Shown one piece after another: positions 47,110 to 58,024 of a stretch of DNA of 64,000 nucleotides. Both the position numbers and the translations under genes were made by a program. The DNA is taken from assembly GCA_022376925.1 (NCBI GenBank), contig JAIOJX010000002.1, forward strand, positions 43,795,501 to 43,859,500. The letters run 5' to 3'. Position 1 is the stretch's first letter; the number at the start of each line of letters is the position of its first letter. The DNA comes from Tragulus kanchil (Eukaryota > Chordata > Mammalia > Artiodactyla > Tragulidae). A model generated the notes under the pieces. The model was not told where the DNA came from, searched no databases, and saw nothing but the letters and a program-made list of their open reading frames with translations.

Positions 47110-48110
47110 TATATATATAATTTATTTCTATTTTACTTTTACAGATTTTCATTGTTTACTTCTATACATAAACCCAAATCAGTCACAGGTATATCCTTGA
47201 CCCTTCCCACATGAACCTCCCTTCCACCTCCCTCCCCATCCTTCCCCTCCAGGTTGTTGCATAGTCCCTCATGAAAGTTCCCTTTGTCTTAAAGCATATT
47301 CACATTGGTTGTTTCTTTCACATATGGTAGTGTAAGTTTCCACATTTACTCTTTCCATACATCTGGCCCATTCCTTTCTCCCCCCAAAATCCATAAATCT
47401 GTTCTGTATGTCTGTTTCTCTGCTGCTACTCTGCACATGCATTCATCAGTACCATCTTTCCAGATTCCATATATATGTGTTAGAAAACCACATTTATCCT
47501 TCTTTCTCTGACTTACTTCACTTTGTATAATAGGTTCTGGATTCACCCACCTCATTAGGACTGATTCATGTGCACTTTTTACAGCTAAGTAATATTCCAT
47601 TGTATATATGTACCACAGCTTCTTTATCCATTCATTTGTTGATGGACATCTAGGTTGTTTCAATGTTCTAGCTCTTCTAAGTAATCTGCAAGAATACTGG
47701 GATACATGCCTCTCTTTCAATTTTGATTTCCTCAGGGTATATGCCTAATAGTAGGATTGCTTTGTCATATGGTGACTCTATTCCTAGTTTTTTAAGGATT
47801 CGCCATACTGTCTTAATGGCTTTATCAACTTACATTCCCACCAACAGTGCAAGGGGATTTCCCTTTTATCCACACACTCTCCAGCATTTATTGTCTATAG
47901 ATTTTTTGATAATGCACATTCTGACTGGTCTGAGGTGAAATCTTATTATAGTTTTGATTTGCATTATGGTGAGCATTTCTTCATGTGTTTTTTTAGCCAT
48001 CTGTATGTCTTCTTTGGAGAGACATTTGTTTAGGTATTTTTCCCATTTTTTTTTATTGGGTTGTTTGGTTTTTGGTGTTGAGTTGTATGAACTGCTTGCA
48101 TATTTTGGAA
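47110..48110 (-). mobile_element. L1 3' end (3'UTR and ORF2 end), antisense
   Basis: TAATATTCCATTGTATATAT, TTTATCCATTCATTTGTTGA, CATTCCCACCAACAGTGCAA and TTGGGTTGTTTGGTTTTTGG are hallmark antisense L1 3' text. The minus-strand frame 47346-47720 includes LWYIYTMEYYLAVKS, the standard accidental frame of L1 3' ends. Partly repeated at 48339-49230 and 50219-50330. Confidence 0.9.
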
Positions 48111-49482
48111 ATTAATTCACTTAGACACTTAGATACAATTCTATGAAACAACAAATAGGTCAGTGAAGAAATCAAAAAGGAAATATAATGATATCTGGAG
48201 ACAAGTGAAAATAAAAATATAATAATCCAAATTGTATGGGATGCTGCAAAAGCATTTCTATGAAGGAAGTTTATACCTATAAGAGCCTACTTCAGGGAAC
48301 AAGAAATGTCTGAAACCAACCTAAAATAAAGAACAATTGAACCTCTTCCACCTCCTCCCCATCCTTCCTCCAGGTTGTTGCATAGTCCCTCATGAAAGTT
48401 CCTTAGTCTTAAAGCATATTCACATTGGTTGTTTCTTTCACATATGGTAGTGTAAGTTTCCACATTTACTCTTTCCATACATCTGGCCCATTCCTTTCTC
48501 CCCCCAAAATCCATAAATCTGTTCTGTATGTCTGTTTCTCTGCTGCTACTCTGCACATGCATTCATCAGTACCATCTTTCCAGATTCCATATATATGTGT
48601 TAGAAAACCACATTTATCCTTCTTTCTCTGACTTACTTCACTTTGTATAATAGGTTCTGGATTCACCCACCTCATTAGGACTGATTCATGTGCACTTTTT
48701 ACAGCTAAGTAATATTCCATTGTATATATGTACCACAGCTTCTTTATCCATTCATTTGTTGATGGACATCTAGGTTGTTTCAATGTTCTAGCTCTTCTAA
48801 GTAATCTGCAAGAATACTGGGATACATGCCTCTCTTTCAATTTTGATTTCCTCAGGGTATATGCCTAATAGTAGGATTGCTTTGTCATATGGTGACTCTA
48901 TTCCTAGTTTTTTAAGGATTCGCCATACTGTCTTAATGGCTTTATCAACTTACATTCCCACCAACAGTGCAAGGGGATTTCCCTTTTATCCACACACTCT
49001 CCAGCATTTATTGTCTATAGATTTTTTGATAATGCACATTCTGACTGGTCTGAGGTGAAATCTTATTATAGTTTTGATTTGCATTATGGTGAGCATTTCT
49101 TCATGTGTTTTTTTAGCCATCTGTATGTCTTCTTTGGAGAGACATTTGTTTAGGTATTTTTCCCATTTTTTTTTATTGGGTTGTTTGGTTTTTGGTGTTG
49201 AGTTGTATGAACTGCTTGCATATTTTGGAAATTAATTCACTTAGACACTTAGATACAATTCTATGAAACAACAAATAGGTCAGTGAAGAAATCAAAAAGG
49301 AAATATAATGATATCTGGAGACAAGTGAAAATAAAAATATAATAATCCAAATTGTATGGGATGCTGCAAAAGCATTTCTATGAAGGAAGTTTATACCTAT
49401 AAGAGCCTACTTCAGGGAACAAGAAATGTCTGAAACCCAACCTAACTTTACACTTAAAAGAACTAAAAAAAAAGAACAATTA
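47213..49482 (+). repeat. Duplication 16: 47213-48338 repeated as 48339-49482
   Basis: Offset 1126 falling to 1120 bp. The first copy's end is damaged (ACCAACCTAAAATAAAGAAC where the second has ACCCAACCTAACTTTACAC and more, about 22 bp lost). The second copy's start has small losses (CTTCCACCTCCTCCCC). Confidence 0.94.
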
Positions 49483-51309
49483 GAAAGCAAAGCTAGAATT
49501 AATGAGAAGGAAGTTAATCATGAATATGAGAGTAGAAATGAATGAAGTAGAGAAAAAAAAACTGAAAAAAACTCATGAAACTAAGGCTTGTTTCTTTGGA
49601 AAGATAAAACTGGTAAACCTTTAGCCAAGCTAATGAGTAAGAAAAGTGAGAGGGTCCAAATCAATTAATTCTTAAATGAAATATTACAACCAAAAACAGT
49701 AGTAGAAAGCATCTTCATATGGATTATTGCAATTATATGCTAATAAAACAGGCCCCATAAAGGGAATCAACATATTAGATATGTACAATTTTCCAAGAAT
49801 GGCTCAGAAAGCAATAGAAGATACAAACAGAACAATTGATAGTAATGAAGTTAAATCACCAACTGAAAAAAAAAAGAAAAAAAAAAACACCTACAAATTC
49901 CAGGACCAACTTGCTTCATAGGTAAATTCTACCAAATATTTGGACAAGAGTTAATATCTATTCTCAAACTATATCAAAAATTTCGGAGGAAGAAACACTT
50001 ATGAATCCATTCTATAAGGTCAGTATCATCCTGATATCAAAATCAAAATTACCACACACACACACACACAGACACGCACAGTACACACGTTATAGGCCAA
50101 TATAACTGATGAACAGTAATGCAAAAAACCTTAATAAAGTATCAGCAATCCAAATTCAACAATACAGCAAAAGAATCAAATACCATGTTCAAGTGAGATA
50201 TATCTCCAGGAAACAAGACCATCTGTATGTCTTCTTTGGAGAGACATTTTTGTATTCCCATTTTTTTATTGGGTTGTTTGGTTTTTGGTGTTGAGTTGTA
50301 TGAACTGCTTGCATATTTTGGAAATTAATTCACTTAGACACTTAGATACAATTCTATGAAACAACAAATAGGTCAGTGAAGAAATCAAAAAGGAAATATA
50401 ATGATATCTGGAGACAAGTGAAAATAAAAATATAATAATCCAAATTGTATGGGATGCTGCAAAAGCATTTCTATGAAGGAAGTTTATACCTATAAGAGCC
50501 TACTTCAGGGAACAAGAAATGTCTGAAACCCAACCTAACTTTACACTTAAAAGAACTAAAAAAAAAGAACAATTAGAAAGCAAAGCTAGAATTAATGAGA
50601 AGGAAGTTAATCATGAATATGAGAGTAGAAATGAATGAAGTAGAGAAAAAAAAACTGAAAAAAACTCATGAAACTAAGGCTTGTTTCTTTGGAAAGATAA
50701 AACTGGTAAACCTTTAGCCAAGCTAATGAGTAAGAAAAGTGAGAGGGTCCAAATCAATTAATTCTTAAATGAAATATTACAACCCAAACAGTAGTAGAAA
50801 GCATCTTCATATGGATTATTGCAATTATATGCTAATAAAACAGGCCCCATAAAGGGAATCAACATATTAGATATGTACAATTTTCCAAGAATGGCTCAGA
50901 AAGCAATAGAAGATACAAACAGAACAATTGATAGTAATGAAGTTAAATCACCAACTGAAAAAAAAAAGAAAAAAAAAAACACCTACAAATTCCAGGACCA
51001 ACTTGCTTCATAGGTAAATTCTACCAAATATTTGGACAAGAGTTAATATCTATTCTCAAACTATATCAAAAATTTCGGAGGAAGAAACACTTATGAATCC
51101 ATTCTATAAGGTCAGTATCATCCTGATATCAAAATCAAAATTACCACACACACACACACACAGACACGCACAGTACACACGTTATAGGCCAATATAACTG
51201 ATGAACAGTAATGCAAAAAACCTTAATAAAGTATCAGCAATCCAAATTCAACAATACAGCAAAAGAATCAAATACCATGTTCAAGTGAGATATATCTCCA
51301 GGAAACAAG
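49117..51309 (+). repeat. Duplication 17: 49117-50218 repeated as 50219-51309
   Basis: Offset 1102 then 1092 bp. The first 40 bp of the second copy have lost about 10 bases (GACATTTTTGTATTCCCA for GACATTTGTTTAGGTATTT and on). Otherwise nearly identical (ACCAAAAACAG to ACCCAAACAG). Overlaps duplication 16, so 49117-49482 is threefold. Confidence 0.94.
50053..50071 (+). repeat. (CA)n in L1 (copy at 51145-51163)
   Basis: Short CA tract within the ORF2 remnant, copied by duplication 17. Confidence 0.85.
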
Positions 51310-51745
51310 GATCATTTAATATCCACAAATTAATCCATATACACTCCTTAATAACATATTGAAGACCAAAAAACATGGTCATCTCTGCAGATGTGGAAAA
51401 ATATTTTGATAAAATTCACCATCTATTTATAACAAATACACTCCTCAAAATGGTTATAGAGGGAACATACCTCAACAAAATAAAGACCATATGTGACAAC
51501 TCACAGCTAACAATATATACAACAGTGAAAACATAAACATATTTCTTCTAAGATCAGAGATAAGGATACTTACTCTGTCTACTTTTCAACATAGTATTGA
51601 AATTGCTAGAGACAAGAAAAAGGAATAAAAAGAATCAAATTGGAAACAAAGAACTGTCAATGTGTAACTGTCAATGTTTGCAAATGATATACTACTATAT
51701 AGAAAATGATAAAGATGTTATCAAAAATTATTAGACATCATCAAT
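51310..51745 (+). pseudogene. L1 reverse-transcriptase remnant
   Basis: Text equivalent to motif A is ADVEKYFDKIHH (about 51385-51422; canonical [10 protein letters not shown]). Next comes SLRSEIRILTLSTF-like text near 51545-51590, then FANDILLY at 51677-51700. Frames are broken and a catalytic Asp is replaced, so it is inactive. Confidence 0.8.
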
Positions 51746-51976
51746 GAATTTGATAGTTTCCAGATACAAAGTTAATGTACATAAGTCTGTTGCATTTCAA
51801 TATACTAACAAAAAATGATCACAAAGAGAAAGTTAGATACAATCTTAGCTACACTGCATTAAAAAGAATAATATACTTTGAAATAAATCTAAGGAGGTAA
51901 AAAAACTGTACATGGAAAATGAGAAGACATTGATGAAAGTAACTGAAGCTGACACAAACAGATTGAAAGATTTACC

Positions 51977-54262
51977 ATGCTCACAATCAGAAGAATTATT
52001 ATTAAAATGACAAAGACAGTATATGGAATCAATGCAATCCTGTCGAAACACCAGTGGTATATTCCATAGCATTAGGATAAATACTTTTAAAATTTCTATG
52101 ATAACACAAAAGACCCCAGACAGCCAAAAGCAATATTGAGAAAGAAGATCAGAATGGTGGTATCACATAGCTTTACTTAAGACTATAATACAAGCTACAC
52201 AATAACCTAAATAATATGTTAGTGGCACAAAAATATAGACCTGGGAATCAATGGAATGCAATAGGGAGTCCAAAAATAAGTCCCCAAACTTATGGTTCAT
52301 TAATTTACAACAAAGAAAGCAATAATATACAATGGAAAAAAGTCTCTTCAGTTGGAAAATCTGGATAGTTACCTTTAAAACACAAAAACTAGAACATTTT
52401 CTCACATAATTTATAAAAGTAAGCTCAAAATGTGTTAAGACCAAAACATAAGATCAAAGACCATAAAATTCCTAGAGGAAAATATAGACAGAAAATTCTG
52501 CATAAATCATACTAATTTTTATTTGGCTCTGATCCTCAGGCAAAGGAATCCAAAGAATAATAATAATAATAAAGAAGTGAGACCTAATTAAATTTAAAAG
52601 CTTTCATACAGGAAAGCAAGGTCTTGCCAAAGCAAAAACCTCATAAGTAATGGGAGAAAATACTTGCAGATGATATTGCAGATCCTAAAAGGGGTCAATA
52701 TCCAAATATACAAACAGTTTATACAAATGGATATCAGGAAAAAAAAGTAGCACAGCTAAAAAATGGGCAAAATATCTAATATATTTTCCCAAAGAAGACA
52801 TACAGATTATTGACAGATATATGAACAGATGACCGATGTCTTTTATTATTAGGTAAATACAAATGAAAACTACAAGAAGGCGTCACCTCACACCTGTCAG
52901 AAAGGTTGTCATCAAAAAGACAGCAAATAACAAATGTTAGCAGAATACAGAAAAAGAGAACACTTGGGCACTGTTGGTGAGAATGCAAATTGGTGCAACA
53001 CTATGAAAAACTGTATGGAGGTTCCAAAAAAAAAAAAAACCAGTAAGAATAGAGACGTCATATAACCTAGCAATTCTACTCCTTACTATATATCTAAAGA
53101 AAAACACTATTTGAATATGCTCACAATCAGAAGAATTATTATTAAAATGACAAAGACAGTATATGGAATCAATGCAATCCTGTCGAAACACCAGTGGTAT
53201 ATTCCATAGCATTAGGATAAATACTTTTAAAATTTCTATGATAACACAAAAGACCCCAGACAGCCAAAAGCAATATTGAGAAAGAAGATCAGAATGGTGG
53301 TATCACATAGCTTTACTTAAGACTATAATACAAGCTACACAATAACCTAAATAATATGTTAGTGGCACAAAAATATAGACCTGGGAATCAATGGAATGCA
53401 ATAGGGAGTCCAAAAATAAGTCCCCAAACTTATGGTTCATTAATTTACAACAAAGAAAGCAATAATATACAATGGAAAAAAGTCTCTTCAGTTGGAAAAT
53501 CTGGATAGTTACCTTTAAAACACAAAAACTAGAACATTTTCTCACATAATTTATAAAAGTAAGCTCAAAATGTGTTAAGACCAAAACATAAGATCAAAGA
53601 CCATAAAATTCCTAGAGGAAAATATAGACAGAAAATTCTGCATAAATCATACTAATTTTTATTTGGCTCTGATCCTCAGGCAAAGGAATCCAAAGAATAA
53701 TAATAATAATAAAGAAGTGAGACCTAATTAAATTTAAAAGCTTTCATACAGGAAAGCAAGGTCTTGCCAAAGCAAAAACCTCATAAGTAATGGGAGAAAA
53801 TACTTGCAGATGATATTGCAGATCCTAAAAGGGGTCAATATCCAAATATACAAACAGTTTATACAAATGGATATCAGGAAAAAAAAGTAGCACAGCTAAA
53901 AAATGGGCAAAATATCTAATATATTTTCCCAAAGAAGACATACAGATTATTGACAGATATATGAACAGATGACCGATGTCTTTTATTATTAGGTAAATAC
54001 AAATGAAAACTACAAGAAGGCGTCACCTCACACCTGTCAGAAAGGTTGTCATCAAAAAGACAGCAAATAACAAATGTTAGCAGAATACAGAAAAAGAGAA
54101 CACTTGGGCACTGTTGGTGAGAATGCAAATTGGTGCAACACTATGAAAAACTGTATGGAGGTTCCAAAAAAAAAAAAAACCAGTAAGAATAGAGACGTCA
54201 TATAACCTAGCAATTCTACTCCTTACTATATATCTAAAGAAAACAGAAACACTAATTTGAAT
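51977..54262 (+). repeat. Duplication 18: 51977-53116 repeated as 53117-54262
   Basis: Offset exactly 1140 bp with no spacer and about 1.1 kb without a noticed base change. Only the last 20 bp of the first copy are damaged (AAAACACTATTTGAATA for AAACAGAAACACTAATTTG). The junction shares ATATGCTCAC-type text. Confidence 0.96.
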
Positions 54263-54389
54263 ATATATCAATACACGTACCCAAATGCAGCAACAGTATT
54301 TACAATAACCAAGATATAGAAGTAACACTAAGTGCCCATAAGCAGATGAATGGATAAAGACGATGTGATATATGTGTGTAGTGTGATAC

Positions 54390-54599
54390 AGTATGTGTAT
54401 GTATGTGCTCAGTCATGTCAGACTCTTTGTGACGCCATGGATTATAGCCCACCAGGCTCCTCTGTCCATGGAATTTTATAGAAAAGGATACTGGAGTGGG
54501 TTGTCAGGGCACCTTCCTGACCCAGGGATCCAACCCACATCTCTTGCATCTCCTGCATTGAGAGACACATTCTTTACCACTGCACCACCTGGGAAACCC
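54390..54599 (-). mobile_element. Bov-tA SINE inserted in the L1 3'UTR
   Basis: Antisense Bov-tA with TGTGCTCAGTCATGTCAGAC, CAGGCTCCTCTGTCCATGG and the tRNA-like end TTACCACTGCACCACCTGGG. Target-site copies AGTGTGATAC (54380-54389) and AGTGTAATAC (54600-54609) flank it, and the L1 text continues on both sides, so the SINE landed in an existing L1. Confidence 0.92.
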
Positions 54600-54683
54600 A
54601 GTGTAATACTACTCAGCCATAAAAATGAATAAAATCTTGCCATTTAAGAAAATGTGGATGTACCTAGAGGATATTATGTCAAA

Positions 54684-56938
54684 TGAAATAACCAAAGACA
54701 GAAGCTCTTCGTCATCACTTCACATGTGGAATCTAAGAAATAAAATGCAAATATAATAATAAAAAATAGGTCTGCTGATATAGAAAATAAATACGTGGTT
54801 ATCAGTAGGGAGAGAGAAGGGGAGAGGGGCAGGAAATGGAAATGGATTAAGAAATACAAGCTACTATGTATAAACTAAATAAGTTATAAGAATAAATTAT
54901 ACTATACATAGATTATAACCAATATTTTATGACAATTATAAATGGATTATAATTTTTTAAAAAGTGCAAATCATTATGTTGTATACCTGAAATTTCTATA
55001 ATATCCTAAATTATTGATCAGAAAATAATAATTTTTGAAAAGTCAAAAACTTGAGTAAAAAATGTGAATTTTAGGGCAATATTTTATTTATTAAAGACAG
55101 ATGTACTTCAAAAGATGCTGTATTGAAAATAAACAAAATCAAGTGTGACTCTCTTTCTGAGATGATTTATTTAAAAACAGATATGTGAGACAGAAGACTT
55201 GGCTACAAGACCTCTCAAAATTCCTTCGATCTCATGACATTCTGTGTACAAAGTCACCCAAGAAGACTTGGACCATCTGTGTTCCTACCATCAATATAAC
55301 TTTTTCTATGTTTCCATTGTGACTATAACAGAGAAGAACAAATATTACTCTATATTGCATCTATTCCTTCAATTCTAGTCTTTATGCTCTGTTGCCTGTG
55401 GTTAGCAATAATAGCTCTTTATCTTTGTAAAATAATTTTGTTTATACTCTGAAATATACATAATAAAACCCTTTTCATAATGCTCTGCTTAGCTATAAGA
55501 ACAAAGGAGTCCAGCATGAAGGAGTTTACAGCAAACTACACCATCTCCTTTTTTAGTATTAAAAAAAAAAAAAAAAGTCTGAATTCTAACCAGTGTAAGA
55601 CAGTTCTTTGGGACATCAGTCCAACATCTCCTCACTCAGGTGACTTTCTGAATAAAATTGTTATTTTCCTGCTCCGACACACTGTGTCTCCATTTATTGA
55701 TCTGTTATGCAACCCAGTAGTATGACCTTGAACTCAGAAACATGAAAATATATCTTTACTATTCTTTTTCTTTCATTCAGTGTGGAAAAGAGAGGTCCTA
55801 CCTGATATCTGAAATAACCAAAGACAGAAGCTCTTCGTCATCACTTCACATGTGGAATCTAAGAAATAAAATGCAAATATAATAATAAAAAATAGGTCTG
55901 CTGATATAGAAAATAAATACGTGGTTATCAGTAGGGAGAGAGAAGGGGAGAGGGGCAGGAAATGGAAATGGATTAAGAAATACAAGCTACTATGTATAAA
56001 CTAAATAAGTTATAAGAATAAATTATACTATACATAGATTATAACCAATATTTTATGACAATTATAAATGGATTATAATTTTTTAAAAAGTGCAAATCAT
56101 TATGTTGTATACCTGAAATTTCTATAATATCCTAAATTATTGATCAGAAAATAATAATTTTGAAAAGTCAAAACTTGAGTAAAAATGTGAATTTTAGGGC
56201 AATATTTTATTTATTAAAGACAGATGTACTTCAAAAGATGCTGTATTGAAAATAAACAAAATCAAGTGTGACTCTCTTTCTGAGATGATTTATTTAAAAC
56301 AGATATGTGAGACAGAAGACTTGGCTACAAGACCTCTCAAAATTCCTTCGATCTCATGACATTCTGTGTACAAAGTCACCCAAGAAGACTTGGACCATCT
56401 GTGTTCCTACCATCAATATAACTTTTTCTATGTTTCCATTGTGACTATAACAGAGAAGAACAAATATTACTCTATATTGCATCTATTCCTTCAATTCTAG
56501 TCTTTATGCTCTGTTGCCTGTGGTTAGCAATAATAGCTCTTTATCTTTGTAAAATAATTTTGTTTATACTCTGAAATATACATAATAAAACCCTTTTCAT
56601 AATGCTCTGCTTAGCTATAAGAACAAAGGAGTCCAGCATGAAGGAGTTTACAGCAAACTACACCATCTCCTTTTTTAGTATTAAAAAAAAAAAAAAAAGT
56701 CTGAATTCTAACCAGTGTAAGACAGTTCTTTGGGACATCAGTCCAACATCTCCTCACTCAGGTGACTTTCTGAATAAAATTGTTATTTTCCTGCTCCGAC
56801 ACACTGTGTCTCCATTTATTGATCTGTTATGCAACCCAGTAGTATGACCTTGAACTCAGAAACATGAAAATATATCTTTACTATTCTTTTTCTTTCATTC
56901 AGTGTGGAAAAGAGAGGTCCTACCTGATATCTGAAATA
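54684..56938 (+). repeat. Duplication 19: 54684-55809 repeated as 55810-56938
   Basis: Offset 1126 falling to 1122 bp; four single-base losses, all in A-runs (TTTTTGAAA, AAAAACTTG, AAAAAATG, AAAAACAG). Junction shares CTGAAATAAC. Carries the L1 3'UTR end and the LTR-like unit. Confidence 0.95.
55146..55725 (+). mobile_element. LTR-like unit of an ERV or MaLR (copy at about 56268-56847)
   Basis: About 580 bp. Near the 3' side CTCAGGTGACTTTCTGAATA with AATAAA at 55651-55656 and TTTCCTGCTCCGACACACTG, then TTTATTGATCTGTTATGCAA, has the sound of an LTR R/U5 (poly(A) signal, then 'tcctgctccgacacc'). A possible start is TGTGACTCTC. The family is not determined and no internal sequence is present. 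Confidence 0.45.
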
Positions 56939-57176
56939 ATGCTAATCTTAGTTCATCCTAGTTATCTTTCTTTATTGCTGAACACATTTAATATGATGCC
57001 ACCAAAACAACTTCTCATGAGCCTTTTCTGCACAAAAATAAAAAGTTGCTTTCAATTCTATTGGATAAGAGAATAGAAAAATGAATTTATTGCATTTTCA
57101 GAAAAGTGTTATTCTCAAATAAAGTGGGCAACAGACACAAAGAAAACTGCAAATTATGAATGTGAGCACATGTAAT
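56939..57176. other. Unassigned DNA
   Basis: Short AT-rich stretch, nothing recognised; it ends with the target-site copy of the next SINE. Confidence 0.6.
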
Positions 57177-57510
57177 TTTCTTAATTTTATTTTTGGGTAT
57201 TCTGGGTTTTCACTGCTGCTGCAGGCTCTTCTCTAATTGCAAGGGGTGGGAACTACTCTAGTTGAGGTGAGCAGGCTTCTTGTTGCATTGATTCCTCTTG
57301 TTTTGGAATTCGGGCTTTAGGGCACACAGGCTTCGGTAGTCATGGCACACGGGCTCAATAGGCTCAGAGCTCTAGAGCACAGGTTAAATAGTTGTGGCTC
57401 ATGGGATTAGTTGTTCCACAGCATGTGAGATCTTCTAGGATCAGGGATTGAACCCCAGTCTCCTGCATTGGCAGGTGAACTGTTTACCACTGAGCTATCA
57501 GAGAAGCCCC
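57177..57510 (-). mobile_element. CHR-type SINE, antisense
   Basis: Antisense CHR order: TTTTATTTTTGGGTATTCTG, CTTCTCTAATTGCAAGGGG, TTAGGGCACACAGGCTTCGG, TTCCACAGCATGTGAGATCT, and the tRNA-like head read in reverse (TTTACCACTGAGCTATCAGA). Target-site copies AGCACATGTAAT (57165-57176) and AGCATATGTAAT (57511-57522). Confidence 0.88.
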
Positions 57511-57658
57511 AGCATATGTAATACTTAAGAGACTTTAATGTGTATAGAATCCATGTCTTGGTTTTTGAGCTGATAAATTCCTGGAAGCCCAGAGCCAAAG
57601 AATGTCATTTTGGGAAGATGATTGATACAATTTGATCACAATGAAAAATACTGGTATA

Positions 57659-57923
57659 TATTTTTTAAGCTTTGGTTACTTTTATTAATTTTTTATTTAT
57701 TTATTTTCTTTATTCTTTGGCCTGTGTGGGCCTCCCATTGCAGTGGCCTCTCTCATTGCAGAGCATCGGCTCTGGATGCATGCGCTCCAGAGCACTGGCT
57801 CATAACTGGACACACTGAGTTCAACCACTCTGTGGCACATGGGATCTTCACAGGCCAGGGATCGAACCAGTGCCCCTTGCACTGCAAGGTAGGCTCTCCA
57901 CTCAATGGACCACTAGGGAAGCT
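57659..57923 (-). mobile_element. CHR-type SINE, antisense
   Basis: TTGGCCTGTGTGGGCCTCCC, ATGCATGCGCTCCAGAGCAC, GGCACATGGGATCTTCACAG and CAATGGACCACTAGGGAAGC give the antisense CHR order; its T-rich start is the A-tail. Target-site copies CTGGTATA at 57651-57658 and 57924-57931. Confidence 0.88.
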
Positions 57924-58024
57924 CTGGTATACCCTTTTAAGATCATGTGAAAGAGTACTTTCAATGTGCTTTTGCTTTATTTTTTGTTGTTGGTGTTTTA
58001 GTTTTGTGTTTGTCTTTTTTCTTG

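Larger units (their letters stand above)
48115..54960 (+). mobile_element. L1 ORF2 to 3'UTR, sense, heavily decayed
   Basis: Starts with ORF2 text before RT, seen three times by duplications 16 and 17 (48115, 49235, 50325). The RT follows at about 51310-51745 and ends at FANDILLY, where the family has FADD: the second catalytic Asp position is changed. ORF2 C-terminal text follows (51745-54240, doubled by duplication 18), then the 3'UTR with ACTCAGCCATAAAAATGAAT near 54610. Old L1. Opposite in direction to 47110-48110. Confidence 0.85.

Noticed and set aside
47346..48840. 124-codon minus-strand frames with LWYIYTMEYYLAVKS
   Set aside because: This is the standard translated form of the L1 3' region, often mis-annotated as a protein. 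Repeated here by duplication 16.
11597..57923. tRNA-Glu-like segments
   Set aside because: They are the heads of Bov-tA and CHR SINEs. They lack a complete cloverleaf and are followed by SINE bodies and A-tails, so they are not tRNA genes.
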